The notes under the pieces are model-generated. The model was not told the DNA's origin. It saw nothing but the letters and a program-made list of their open reading frames with translations, and ran no database searches. 64,000 nucleotides of DNA from Lingula anatina (lineage: Eukaryota > Brachiopoda > Lingulata > Lingulida > Lingulidae). The position numbers and the translations under genes are program-made. Positions 26,501 to 37,803 of this stretch are shown piece after piece (positions within the stretch are counted from its first letter, which is position 1; the number at the start of each line of letters is the position of its first letter). Location of the stretch: NCBI RefSeq assembly GCF_001039355.2, contig NW_019774358.1, forward strand, positions 410,577 to 474,576. Reading direction: 5' to 3'.

Positions 26501-27643
26501 GGCTATGCGGCTGCTTTTAAGCTTGAAATATTTAGAGGCCTTTTGTTTTTAGATTTTTTCTTTTATTACCATAGTTGCATATTTATATTCTTTTGTCACA
26601 CTTGTAAGCATCCTGCGGTAATAGGGTGAAGAACAGGAAGGGGCGTTACTGTGCGATTAAGTCTAATGGTCATAGATCTTAAAACGTAGACATGGGAACA
26701 GTCAGTTGAAATAACGTGAAGAGTTACTTAGGAGGAAAGCGTTTTTCCTGGAAGGGCTGAATTAGGCAGAATTCTGGAGATTCCACAGCGGAAATTCCAC
26801 AGCGGATCATCCTTTATTTCATTTAAACTGGTTGATTTTCCTTTGTTGATGGCGACACATGAAATACTTACGTCACATGATTAAGAGAATTTTGAATGCA
26901 CACTTAACGCGTTCTATCTATTTTTTATCATTTGGGCTCTTTAACCCTTTTAGATATTGTTTGTCTGCAAAATGCTTTTGGTAATATTCTATTTCTTTTC
27001 TTAATTCATCCAAAACTTGACACACCCTGCTTGTGAGCCGTGAGTGATTTTACATGCAACATTACAAATAAAATAGTTGGGAAATGTACTTCATACTCAA
27101 TATTTAACGCGGAGTCTTCATTATCTGTATATATTTGCAATGTAAAATGTACAATGTAAAACGATTTATTTATTTTATTATTATAATATCTATTTTTCAT
27201 TTTTTAATTATTTTTATTGTTATTTTATTTGTTTGTTTGTGTTTTTTTTTTTTTTTTCATTTTTTTCTCATGAACTTGATGTCACCAAAAACTTTTTTAC
27301 TGACATAAAATTTAGTGTCATATTTTTTTCTCTCCAACAGATAATGTTCTACAACGCGGCTCCATTCAACACGGCGGGTATAGACGTGAAGGGTCGCAGC
27401 ATAGTAAGATGTACCCACAGCGTGACCAACGTCAACCAAGGTGGCACCGCCCCCACCTACCAAACGTGCTCCATGGGGACGATATGGTACCTCGAAAGGA
27501 ACGACAACGTGCGAATGGTTGTTAAACAAGGCAACCGAGTGATAGACATGCAACAGGATACGACATTCTTCGGTCTGGTGAAGTTGGCTGACGCACCGGA
27601 AGTGGTGACGTCAGCAACAAGGCCCCCGACGACACGTAGGTGA
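17252..27643 (+). CDS. EDA: Ectodysplasin-A-like TNF ligand 1
   Basis: Eight exons join in frame to 402 aa: 17252-17647, 20411-20597, 22818-22847, 23220-23251, 24119-24155, 24677-24760, 26326-26465 and 27341-27643. It is a type II protein: cytosolic tail with C28-x2-C31-x2-C34, membrane segment about 42-66, furin site RLKR (158-161), a Cys cluster CPRRCRRCC (188-196), six Gly-X-Y triplets (GDQ to GQM, 199-216), a linker with two Cys, and a THD from about 257 (LQHWEKAPW, GLYYLFGQ, TTFFG). Collagen plus TNF domain, and the C-terminal TTFFG...LADAPE pattern, match ectodysplasin A, which signals through EDAR to NF-kB; that role is inferred. The collagen stretch is much shorter than in vertebrate EDA. 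Poly(A) signals lie at 27866 and 27899. Confidence 0.85.
18604..18774. repeat. (GT)n and (GA)n microsatellites in intron 1
   Basis: Several GT runs (18604-18692) are followed by an uninterrupted GA tract at 18733-18774. Open frames across it are repeat artefacts. Confidence 0.95.
22393..22485. repeat. Dispersed repeat, copy 1 (EDA-like 1, intron 2)
   Basis: The words CAGTTGAAATAACGTGAA, AGGAGGAAAGCG and CCTGGAAGGGCT occur in the same order near 26702-26780 in intron 7 of the same gene. Each copy also has a GGAAGGGGCGTTAC word upstream (22251 and 26636). The type of element is unknown. Confidence 0.6.
23395..23502. repeat. Compound (GT)n(GA)n microsatellite, duplicated
   Basis: Two consecutive GT-run/GA-run blocks are joined by a short GACAGATTGAGTGCGTGC linker, which suggests duplication of the compound repeat. 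Confidence 0.9.
24802..24838. repeat. Poly-T tract in intron 6
   Basis: Nearly pure T with two interrupting Gs, about 40 bp after exon 6. Confidence 0.9.
26702..26780. repeat. Dispersed repeat, copy 2 (EDA-like 1, intron 7)
   Basis: Diverged partner of the repeat at 22393-22485, with the same words in the same order. Confidence 0.6.
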
Positions 27644-29142
27644 GGGCAGATAGTCATTCCATCAGGGACAGGAGACACTTGAAGAGATTGTGCCTCAGTT
27701 AAAGTGTGGTTCGTAGAAATGGATAAGGGAAAGGTGTCACTTTCAACGTTTGATTATATTTCAGAGTTGTCAGTTCAACAATTAGTAGTTTATTTGACGA
27801 AGAGTATCGTTCTCCTGAAAAGACGAGGCGACTTAACAATGTTTATGTACATGTATATAAATGTAAATAAACACTGTATATAAAGAAGACTGCAATACAA
27901 TAAAGTCAGAAGGAATTCGTCCAAATCAATACTTAGATTTTAAGTAGTGCACCAAATTATGCACGGGTACAGTACTTTATAGAGGGTACTTTATATGCAA
28001 CATACCTGCAGCAACTCGAATTAGGAAATACTTGTAATAAAAAGAACACTTCCATTAACTTACTTAAAATTAATTAATTAATTGCCTATTTTATGTTTCA
28101 TTTTGATACAATATATTTATTTATTTACATCGTGATTTCCCGGTGGTTCTTTTAAAGGTACCCAGCACTGTTATGTAGACAAGGTGAACACGTGTGATTG
28201 CTATTATATTAATAATGAGATATTTACTTAACATTACAGAGAGCTGTCGAGCAAAATGTAAATAGTTTGGTTATTTGAAATTATTTGTACCTCCATAAGT
28301 GACTTTACAGGAAGTTTTCATAATTAGGCGAGAAGGGGATCCCCAGTTGCTAGTACGATGTAATTATCATTTAAGCAATAATTGTAAATATTAATAGAAA
28401 ATACAGTGAAATGAGACAGGGTGAGTGAATGAGAGAGAGAGTGGAGTGACAGTAGGAAGTTCAAATCAATTGTATCATTCTGTGAATTCATTCAAAACTT
28501 ACATATAAATACATTTATTCATTTACGTCGCTCATTATAGTCACGTTAGTATGAGTTCTTTGCAAGTATAGTCGTCTCGTGTGGTTCCAATGCAATAAAA
28601 TATTTGTTTAAAACATTTTAATTTTGTTATTTGTTTCACGGGCTACAAAACATGATTGTAGAGAATTGTAACGTTGTGGTGGTCAGCTGAAAATTAACCC
28701 TTCCAAAAAATGCAAGTAAATTATATGCAAGCTGAAGAATAATGCAGTTCGGCATTTAATTCCAAAGTATGATTTCCAATCAATATATATACGCTATCTT
28801 GGGCAGTTTTTTAAATATTTCATTTATAAAACCCATAGACTTCCTGGTTCTCTATCAGATCGCGGGTATACTCTCTCAAAGAGATCTTATATGGTAATAT
28901 CTGTTCGTATAGAGAAAATGGTTTAAACACCTTTATAACACGCGGTATGTCAGAGGCGAGCGGGAATGAAATGACAAAAATAAGTTTAAAATACATCAAT
29001 ATATGTAAAAGGAAATATAAAACAAACAGTTGATTGATTAAAACATGAGGATCTATACCTAGATTTCAACTGGTGTCCCCAAAGCCTGAAAAGAACCCTG
29101 TCAATTCCCAATGAAATTAGTATACAATGGATATTGCGGCGA
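27644..29142. other. 3' UTR and intergenic DNA
   Basis: The 3' UTR of EDA-like gene 1 includes AATAAA at 27866-27871 and 27899-27904. The remainder is AT-rich with no recognised exon. Confidence 0.6.
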
Positions 29143-29840
29143 CATCCCCCTTGCTTAATTCCTCTTTCTTGTTCCACGCAATTCTTCTTCCAAGAAAGTG
29201 CACAGTGCTTATAAACAAAACTATGGTCGATAAGTCCATTTAGATTCTGTATCAACTGTTAATGATTTACCGATTTTACAGGGTGCTAAACTTGCCTGGT
29301 AAGGAAACTGACGTATTTGCAGGCAAATCATTGCTTTCCGCTGATTTATATTCAATCAACCTATCGTGCCAATTGCACTATAATCTCAAAGCGCGGATGC
29401 AACATATGCATTTGCGGTCTGTGCATAATTGCATCATGTCAGTGTCAATAAGAGTAATGATGTTTTTACTCTGGTTACATTTCACAAAATCAGTGCCCTT
29501 ATTTGCAAAACCTGTCATCGAGACAAGGCACATTGTTCGCCAGGACAGAAGAGGGAAAGACCCCGCAATTATTCAATTAAAAGGGGAACCACCGACCGTA
29601 GACGACGCGCAAAAACTCCCTCCTGTTAATTATAAGGCACGCAAACTGGCCCGGATTAGACCCAGAGTGCGCAAAAGTGGAGCGAGCGGCAGATTTCAAA
29701 GAGCTGTAGTGTCCAATGAAGTCCATGTAAGTGATCTCTATTTATTTTTTATAAACATATATTTTAAAAACTGTGCCAACTTTCTTTTGACAGCCTAAAA
29801 GTGGCCAAATACGGTACGATTCAGTGCAAACATAATGAAA
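29143..29840. repeat. 698-bp segment repeated exactly at 34487-35184
   Basis: The two segments match with a constant offset of 5344 and no indel that I can find. One ends and the other begins at a single-N join. It contains exon 1 of gene B. This is best explained as an undetected contig overlap. Confidence 0.85.
29397..29726 (+). CDS. TNF ligand B, exon 1 only (partial copy, cut by assembly join)
   Basis: A 110-codon first exon, ATG to donor CAT|GTAAGT, phase 0. It is identical to the exon at 34741-35070. Its downstream exons are missing because the contig ends at the N at 29841. I treat it as the same gene as the 34741 copy, not as a separate locus. Confidence 0.6.
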
Positions 29841-29841
29841 N
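29841..29841. other. Single-N assembly join 1
   Basis: One N is followed by a poly-C run. Sequence to the right restarts upstream of gene B. Confidence 0.9.
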
Positions 29842-30099
29842 CCCCCCCCCCCCCCCTTGCTTAATTCCTCTTTCTTGTTCCACGCAGTTCTTCTTCCAAG
29901 AAAGTGCACAGTGCTTATAAACAAAACTATGGTCGATAAGTCCATTTAGATTCTGTATCAACTGTTAATGATTTACCGATTTTACAGGGTGCTAAACTTG
30001 CCCTGGTAAGGAAACTGACGTATTTGCAGGCAAATCATTGCTTTCCGCTGATTTATATTCAATCAACCCATCGTGCCAATTGCTAATCTCAAAGCGCCG

Positions 30100-32005
30100 A
30101 TGCAACATATGCATTTGCGGTCTGTGCATAATTGCATCATGTCAGTGACAATACAAGTAATGATGTTTTTACTCTGGTTACATTTCACAAAATCAGTGCC
30201 CTTATTTGCAAAACCTGTCATCGAGACAAGGCACGTTGTTCGCCAGGACAGAAGAGGGAAAGACCCCGCAATTATTCAATTAAAAGGGGAACCACCGACC
30301 GTAGACGACGCGCAAAAACTCCCTCCTGTTAATTATAAGGCACGCAAACTGGCCCGGATTAGACCCAGAGTGCGCAAAAGTGGAGCGAGCGGCAGATTTC
30401 AAAGAGCTGTAGTGTCCAATGAAGTCCATGTAAGTGATCTCTATTTATTTTTTTATAAACAAATATTTAAAAAACTGTGCCAACTTTCTTTTGACAGCCT
30501 AAAAGTGGCCAAATACGGTACGATTCAGTGCAAACATAATGAAAACACTTAATTTTGCATAAATAGAGTTTTAACAAATTCAAACTTAGATGTCATGAAG
30601 CGGGTACCTTTAAAATGTCCCAACTTTCACTGTCAGGTGGGAAATGGTCGTGCTGCAGCTCAGATGGTACCGGTGACTGGTGCGGGGGGACGCGAAGGAG
30701 CCATTATGGCGGACGGTAAGTAAAATCTACTTTTCACATTTCTTGAATTAATCCCGCTTTCTACATATTCTCCAGTTTGAGATATAAAATTGATGGCCAT
30801 TGGCTTCAATATTTATTTACCATCAAAAGATTTTAATTTATTTAATCATTTACTCGCTCATTTAATCATTTATTTATTTGTTTGTTTGTTTGTACTGTTT
30901 TAGGAAATGTGGTAGATTACATAGCCTCCCCTGTGGTCTGTCTCTTGACCTAATGAGGTGGCAGTTGGCCTAATTGACAACCTTCCAAAAATCGTTAATC
31001 ATTGATTTTTTTATTCGGTATATATTTCAACTGTTTAGACATGAGAATATCAATCGCTACATAGCAAATTTAATTCATATCAAGGTAATAAAAAAATTCA
31101 CTCTTTTTTTTTTTAATTATTTCACAAAAAGGTGCAATATCAAAGCTAAGGAACACAAAGTCGAGAGTATTTTACAAATTTAATACTTTTTTCTATTTAC
31201 TAACAAGCTAAGATAATGACAGATTTGATTTTTTGGATTGAAATGAAGAATATTGTAGAGACAAAGCAACCCCTTAAGAAATGCTTACCCATGTTTGTTT
31301 GAAAAATTGCCGTTGGAAAACGCCATTCCGCATAGGAAAAATAATGCTTGGCTTACAAAGTGATTATGAACAAAAGCTCAATGAAATATTACATATTTTT
31401 AGCTTGCTGAAATATTACTGGTACTCCTGTAGGGCACCAACAGAGAACGTTTAAGCTAAGGGTAATTTACCTAATATACAACGGAAACATATTTTCAGTC
31501 TTAATTATTGGACTTCTTAGAACTGATGTTTTTTTTATATATTTTACATTGCTTCCACAGATATACAGGTATGCATATGCAATTTTCTCTTTTAGGGCGG
31601 TTCACGGCATGGCGCACACAATACCAAAACGGCATGCACTTTGACCCCCAGCCTCCGCGTCACGGCCTCGTTGTCCTTGTGCCTGGGTTGTACTTCCTCT
31701 ACTCCCAGGTTTACTACCACCAGTACACGTCACACGCCATGACCCACTGCATATACATGCGGCACGCGACAGACCCGGAAACCACCAGGCGCCCTCTATC
31801 GTGCGCGCTGTCGTCTGCTAGTTCCAACCCAAACGAGGCTTTCGCAGTCGCTAAGTGGGTCAATTCGAACACGAACTATGCCAGTGGGTTGTTTGAGTTG
31901 GCAGAACATGATATCGTCTGGGTTGCAATGCAAGATGGTTTTGAACACTTTCGGATTCGATTAAACCTTAATGCGACATACTGGGGAGCGTTTCTCATCG
32001 CATGA
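30100..32005 (+). CDS. TNF ligand B, variant copy (probable alternative haplotype)
   Basis: Three exons, 30100-30429, 30637-30715 and 31596-32005, give 272 aa. A hydrophobic segment lies at about 18-36, followed by a basic stalk with a GEPP motif and RPRVRK. Exon 2 supplies a short THD lead (AAAQMVPVTG). Exon 3 is the THD in one piece: GRFTAWRT, GLYFLYSQVYY, paired Cys (THCIYM, PLSCAL) and the terminus NATYWGAFLIA. It is a secreted or membrane-anchored trimeric cytokine by family; the receptor is unknown. Upstream indels relative to the 34741 copy shift the frame before this ATG, which supports the ATG as the earliest start. An AATAAA is at 32251. It differs from the 34741 copy at a few residues and may be an allele. 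Confidence 0.75.
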
Positions 32006-32039
32006 CAAAATGAACTTAAATTTTGTAAAGACATTGTTT

Positions 32040-32079
32040 TTTTTTTTTTTTTTTTTTTAAATGTTGAGAAGAAAAGAAA

Positions 32080-32132
<53 letters not shown>
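32040..32132. repeat. Poly-T and (TA)n in the 3' UTR of gene B
   Basis: A long T run, then an uninterrupted TA dinucleotide tract at about 32082-32132. Confidence 0.95.
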
Positions 32133-32133
<1 letters not shown>

Positions 32134-32696
32134 CATATGTCAAATTGGCGTCTAGAGCTCGTTAACATATGTATGGCGTGGCGCTATCCGCGCTGTACTG
32201 ATTACGCATTATAAAAGCACTTGTACATGTTCGATTATTTTTATAAGTGAAATAAACAGTATTTTTGTATCACATGTAGTATTCATTGTGAACAAAGCCA
32301 GTAAGTAGTATGAATGCAACATGATTTCAATATTTTATGCAGAAAAGACTTGTAAAAATGACCGACATTTTAACTTTGATTCTAATGATTCTTGGGGTAA
32401 GCCTATAAGATCAATATAAAACTTGGCTACCAATTCGAGATTTTTTTATAAAAAATAATATATGAGAAAAATGTTCACCAACAGAAAACTAAGTAGCAAG
32501 TATAAAAACGCGGAACTTGGAGTATCCAATTGGACCTTGGTTGTGTACCTGTACGTACAGTGTACGTCATATGCACGTCATTGCTTGCGCATGAAGATAT
32601 CGATATACAAAAGATACAAAGTCGCTGAGTGTCCGTACGCTTGTATGTATACGTAAGAGTTACATGTACATACGTAAGTACATGATAACGCACAAC

Positions 32697-32864
32697 CAGG
32701 GGCGGATTTAGGCCGTCTTCTGGGTCTTCCGGAAGACGGTCAGATTGTCAAGTTTAAATTGACGGGTATCCAATTTTTCATGTTGGAATACGGTCAAAAT
32801 TAGAGGGTGAATCAACAAAGATAATTTGGAAGACTGTTAGAAAATAACTCTGGGTCCGCCCCTG
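32697..32864. mobile_element. Non-autonomous hAT-like element (168 bp) with 8-bp target duplication
   Basis: Ends are CAGGGGCGGA at the left and TCCGCCCCTG at the right, which are inverse to each other. It is flanked by a perfect direct repeat CGCACAAC (32689-32696 and 32865-32872). The homologous position in the other copy (37532-37539) has one CGCACAAC and no insert, so it is an empty site. Terminal CAG and an 8-bp duplication are hallmarks of the hAT superfamily. There is no open frame, so mobilisation would need a transposase elsewhere. Confidence 0.9.
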
Positions 32865-32964
32865 CGCACAACTACATCAACCACTTGCCTGTATCTTTAT
32901 CTAAACTTGCCATACCGTTGCACACCTCGATGATATATAGGAAATCGAATTGTCCCGCCAAAAG

Positions 32965-33092
32965 GCGCATGCGCATATTCCCAGAAAAAGAGGACATAAA
33001 CAGCTTTGTAAAATGGCACTCATAACCATTATACATCCCCACCTGTGGTAGCCGCAGTCGTTAATCTCACATAAAACACACGGGGGATTCCC
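32965..33092 (+). promoter_or_regulatory. Proximal promoter / leader of the EDA-like gene 2 variant copy
   Basis: Perfect NRF1-type palindrome GCGCATGCGC (32965-32974), ATAAA at 32996-33000, and the kB palindrome GGGGATTCCC (33083-33092), 38 nt before the ATG. Order and spacing match the 17.1-kb and 37.6-kb promoters. Confidence 0.55.
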
Positions 33093-33130
33093 CCTTCATC
33101 CCATTCAACCTGGAATTTCACTTTACCGCC

Positions 33131-34181
33131 ATGACTGCGGAAGAGGGGCTCCACAGCCATGTTAGCGCGGGAAAACACCGCGGATCGGTGCAGGCCACGC
33201 ACGATGAGAACTGCGCGACGTGCGGCCGCTGCATTCGCGAGCACAGGGAATGGGTGCCCGCTGTTGTCGTGGCTGTTTTACTACTGGTAGCTCTGGCCCT
33301 CTGTGGCATCTGGGTCACGGTACAGCTGAACGCTTTGAAAGACGGCCTAGAACAGTGCGAGAGACATGTCGCGCACCTGGCAAAAGGCCAGCGGGGAGGA
33401 CTCTGGTATTCTGAAGAGCCCCCAGCTGAACATGGGCGGACTCTACCACCACCATCACCATCAACAGAAAGCAATCACATGGAGAATCACTCCGACTACA
33501 TGAAGTCACAAAATAACGGGGAAGACGAGTTTGACGAGGTAAGTATAAAGACACAGCTATAGTTTCTATTGCACGTTCCGCACGATACAGATGGAGCATC
33601 ATCGTTAAAGGGGACAAGAATATGACCGAAGGCAACGTAAAAAGACAGCAATAATGTTTTAAAAAGATTCTTCCATATCATGACTAGAATAATACACGTG
33701 CATTGTGTTATTTCAGGTTGCTGAAACAAAAGACACAGCAGTGACAGACATTTTCAACCTCCAAGTGTCACAAGAATCCCACCTAAAGCTACGACCAAGA
33801 CGCAGCTCTGAGCAGCAAGGAAACGACCGGAAAGGACGCCGGGAAAGACAAAAGTCCAAGGCAAAAGCATCTACCGCAGCGCCAACCAAACGCAAGAAAA
33901 AATGCCCGCGCAGGTGTAGACACTGTGAGTTGCATGCATTTTCTCCTTTGTCATAATGCTATCTATACTAGATACTGTTTTGTAGTTTGAAAACAACATC
34001 CTTGATTTCAATACCCTTTATCGATTACACGGATATTTGATATAAAATACCTTTAGTGATACATACGCGCACTCTGCACTGTGGTCTGTTTGTGCGCAAA
34101 AATAAAATGCACTACAGGTTTAAACAGAAATGGTAAACAGAGGCATTGATTTACTTTCAGGCTGCATCAAAGGTGATAAGG
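33131..34181 (+). CDS. EDA-like ligand 2, variant copy, exons 1-3 only
   Basis: Exons 33131-33538, 33717-33924 and 34161-34181 encode the cytosolic CATCGRC motif, the membrane anchor (VPAVVVAVLLLVALALCG), a furin-type RPRR, a CPRRCRHCC cluster and the first collagen triplet. The start is GCCGCCATGA, a strong Kozak context. The remaining five exons are absent because the segment ends at the N at 34486. Exon 1 has about ten amino-acid differences from the complete copy at 37804. It is either an allele truncated at a contig end or a recent duplicate; I favour the allele. Confidence 0.7.
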
Positions 34182-34485
34182 GTGAGTATAAGAGGCTAAA
34201 ACGCTAACTGTTCCTCTTATTTGCTTGAAGAATCTAAAGACACCAATAAGTCATGGTTGTTGATGTTTCGCGTGCAATTTAGCGGTGACGCTATCTTGCG
34301 TTAGATAAAATAATCTCAATTTAACAGTTTTGCCAATTTAACAGTTACTTATTATCGTCAATAACATGGTCGGGTCAGATGTGAGCAAAATTATAAGGAG
34401 GTGGTGCAATCTTTGGTCAGTCTCCAGCCCGACCCGACCCGACCCGTCCATGAGCCCTAGTTGAGTATTTTAAAAGCACTTATGT

Positions 34486-34486
34486 N
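34486..34486. other. Single-N assembly join 2
   Basis: The left side stops in an intron of EDA-like 2. The right side restarts with the 698-bp segment seen at 29143. Confidence 0.9.
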
Positions 34487-34740
34487 CATCCCCCTTGCTT
34501 AATTCCTCTTTCTTGTTCCACGCAATTCTTCTTCCAAGAAAGTGCACAGTGCTTATAAACAAAACTATGGTCGATAAGTCCATTTAGATTCTGTATCAAC
34601 TGTTAATGATTTACCGATTTTACAGGGTGCTAAACTTGCCTGGTAAGGAAACTGACGTATTTGCAGGCAAATCATTGCTTTCCGCTGATTTATATTCAAT
34701 CAACCTATCGTGCCAATTGCACTATAATCTCAAAGCGCGG

Positions 34741-36661
34741 ATGCAACATATGCATTTGCGGTCTGTGCATAATTGCATCATGTCAGTGTCAATAAGAGTA
34801 ATGATGTTTTTACTCTGGTTACATTTCACAAAATCAGTGCCCTTATTTGCAAAACCTGTCATCGAGACAAGGCACATTGTTCGCCAGGACAGAAGAGGGA
34901 AAGACCCCGCAATTATTCAATTAAAAGGGGAACCACCGACCGTAGACGACGCGCAAAAACTCCCTCCTGTTAATTATAAGGCACGCAAACTGGCCCGGAT
35001 TAGACCCAGAGTGCGCAAAAGTGGAGCGAGCGGCAGATTTCAAAGAGCTGTAGTGTCCAATGAAGTCCATGTAAGTGATCTCTATTTATTTTTTATAAAC
35101 ATATATTTTAAAAACTGTGCCAACTTTCTTTTGACAGCCTAAAAGTGGCCAAATACGGTACGATTCAGTGCAAACATAATGAAAACACTTAATTTTGCAT
35201 AAATAGAGTTTTAACAAATTCAAACTTAGATGTCATGAAGCGGGTACCTTTAAAATGTCCCAACTTTCACTGTCAGGTGGGAAATGGTCGTGCTGCAGCT
35301 CAGATGGTACCGGTGACTGGTGCGGGGGGACGCGAAGGAGCCATTATGGCGGACGGTAAGTAAAATCTACTTTTCACATTTCTTGAATTAATCCCGCTTT
35401 CTACATATTGTCCAGTTTGAGATATAAAATTGATGGTCATTGGCTCCAATATTTATTTACCATCAAGGGATTTTAATTTATTTAATTATTTACTCGCTCA
35501 TTTAATCATTTATTTATTTGTTTGTTTGTTTGTTTGTTTGTTTGTACTGTTTTAGGAAATGTGGTAGATTACATAGTCTCCCCTGTGGTCTGTCTCTTGA
35601 CCTAATGAGGTGGCAGTAATTGACAACCTTCCAAAAATCGTTAATCATTGATTTTTTATTCGGTCTATATTTCAACTGTTTAGACATGAGAATATTAATC
35701 GTTACATAGCAAATGAAATTCATATCAAGGCAATCAAAAAATGAAACTCTTTTTTTTATAATTTTTCACAAAAAAGTGCAATATCAAAGCTCAGGAACAC
35801 AAATTTAAGTCGTGGAGAGTATTTTACAAGTTTTTAAAATACTTTTTTTGTATTTACTAAAAAGCTAAGATAATGGCAGATTTGATTTTTTGGACTGAAA
35901 TGAAGAATATTGTAGAGACAAAGCAACCCCTTAAGAAATGCTTACCCACGTTTGTTTGAAAAATTGCCGTTGGAAAACGCCATTCCGTGAGTCTGCGCAT
36001 GGGAAAAATAATGCTTGACTCACAAAGTGATTATGAACAAAAGCTCAATGAAATATTACATATTTTTAACTTGCTGAAATAGTACTGGTACTCTGGTAGG
36101 GCACCAACAGAGAACGTTTAAGCTAAGGGTATTTTACCTCATATACAACGGGGAACATATTTTCAGTCTTAAATATTGGACTTCTTAGAACTGATGTTTT
36201 TATATATTTTACATTGCTTCCACATATATGCATATACAGTTTTTCTTTTAGGGCGGTTCACGGCATGGCGCACACAATACCAAAACGGCATGCACTTTGA
36301 CCCCCAGCCTCCGCGTCACGGCCTCGTTGTCCTTGTGCCTGGGTTGTACTTCCTCTACTCCCAGGTTTACTACCACCAGTACACGTCACACGCCATGACC
36401 CACTGCATATACATGCGGCACGCGACAGACCCGGAAACCACCAGGCGCCCTCTATCGTGCGCGCTGTCGTCTGCTAGTTCCAACCCAAACGAGGCTTTTG
36501 CAGTCGCTAAGTGGGTCAATTCGAACACGAACTATGCCAGTGGGTTGTTTGAGTTGGCAGAACATGATATCGTCTGGGTTGCAATGCAAGATGGTTTTGA
36601 ACACTTTCGGATTCGATTAAATCTTAATGCGACATATTGGGGAGCGTTTCTCATCGTATAA
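34741..36661 (+). CDS. TNF ligand B (complete copy)
   Basis: Three exons, 34741-35070, 35277-35355 and 36252-36661, give 272 aa. The organisation matches the 30100 copy: anchor at about 18-36, basic stalk with KGEPPTVDDAQK, and a one-exon THD ending NATYWGAFLIV. The anchor could be either a cleaved signal peptide or a type II membrane segment; several basic residues downstream could serve convertases. It lies just upstream of EDA-like gene 2 on the same strand. Alternative in-frame ATGs follow at MHLRSVHN and MSVSIRV. The THD is nearly identical between the copies (one conservative change at the last residue). Confidence 0.82.
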
Positions 36662-36681
36662 CATAACATAACGGACTTAAA

Positions 36682-37005
36682 TTTTGTAAATACATTGTTT
36701 TTTTTTTTTTTTTTTTTTTTTTTAAAGTTTTTTGGAAAAAAAAAAAAAAAAAAAATATATATATAAAAATATATAAATGAAGTTATTCTTTATCAAAGAA
36801 ACTACATAACTATGAGGTTCAAAAGGTTTTATTTTTACCATTATATGTACAAAAGAGATGAAAGAGACATTTGCCAATGCTTAAGTNGTATAAATTAAAT
36901 AAGGGTTTTAAATTTTTGTAAATACATTGTTTTTTTTTTTTTTTTTTTTTTTTTGAAAGTTTTTAGGAAAAAAAAAAAAAAAAATATATATATATAGCAT
37001 ATGCC
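36682..37005. repeat. Duplicated poly-T/poly-A 3' UTR block around assembly join 3
   Basis: The unit TTTTGTAAATACATTG + poly-T + GGAAA-poly-A + (AT)n occurs at about 36682-36770 and again at 36911-37000, on either side of the N at 36887. The 36775-36886 stretch has no match in the other gene B 3' UTR. It is probably an assembly artefact at a low-complexity tract. Confidence 0.7.
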
Positions 37006-37113
37006 AAATTGGCGTCTAGAGCTCGTTAACATATGTATGGCGTGGCCTATCCGCGCTGTACTGATTACGCATTATAAAAGCATATGTACATGTTCGATTA
37101 TTTTTATAAGTTA

Positions 37114-37119
37114 AATAAA
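37114..37119 (+). terminator. Poly(A) signal of TNF ligand B
   Basis: AATAAA within sequence conserved with the variant copy (32251-32256). Confidence 0.55.
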
Positions 37120-37641
37120 CAATATTTTTGTATCGCATGTAGTATTCATTGTGAACAAAGCCTGCAAGTAAAATGAATGCAATATGATTTCAATATTTTA
37201 TGCAGAAAAGACTTGTAAAAATGACCGACATTTTAATTTTGATTCTAATGATTCTTGGGGTAAGCCTATAAGATCAATACCAAAATTGGCTACCGATTTT
37301 TAATGAAAAATAATATATTAGCAAAATGTTCACCAACAGAAAACTAAGAAGCGAGTATAAAAACGCGGAACTTTGAGTATCCAATTGAGCCTTGCTTGTG
37401 TACAGGTAGGCCTACGCACAGTGTACGTCATATGCACGTCATCGCTTGCGCATGAAGATAACGATATACAAAAGATACGAAGTCGCTGAGTGTCCGCACG
37501 CTTGTATTTATACGTAAGAGTTACATGATAACGCACAACTATACGTCAACCACTTGCCTGTATCTTCATCTGAACTTGCCATACCGTTACACACCTCGTG
37601 CTGTCGATGATATATAGGAAATCGAATCGTCCCGCCAAAAG

Positions 37642-37765
37642 GCGCATGCGCATATTCCCAGAAAAAGAGGACATAAACAGTTTTGTAAAATGGCACTCAT
37701 AACCATTATACATCCCCACCTGTGGTAGCCACAGTCGTTAATCTCACATAAACAGGGGGATTCCC
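37642..37765 (+). promoter_or_regulatory. Proximal promoter / leader of EDA-like gene 2
   Basis: GCGCATGCGC (37642-37651), ATAAA (37673-37677) and GGGGATTCCC (37756-37765), the last ending 38 nt before the ATG. These match EDA-like gene 1, although the two genes differ widely between the motifs. Confidence 0.55.
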
Positions 37766-37803
37766 CCTACATCCCATTCAACCTGGAATTTCACTTTGCC
37801 GCC

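Noticed and set aside
29842-34485. Reading the B and EDA-like 2 variant copies as extra functional genes
   Set aside because: The exact overlap of the flanks and truncation at an N make an alternative haplotype contig more likely; they are listed but flagged.
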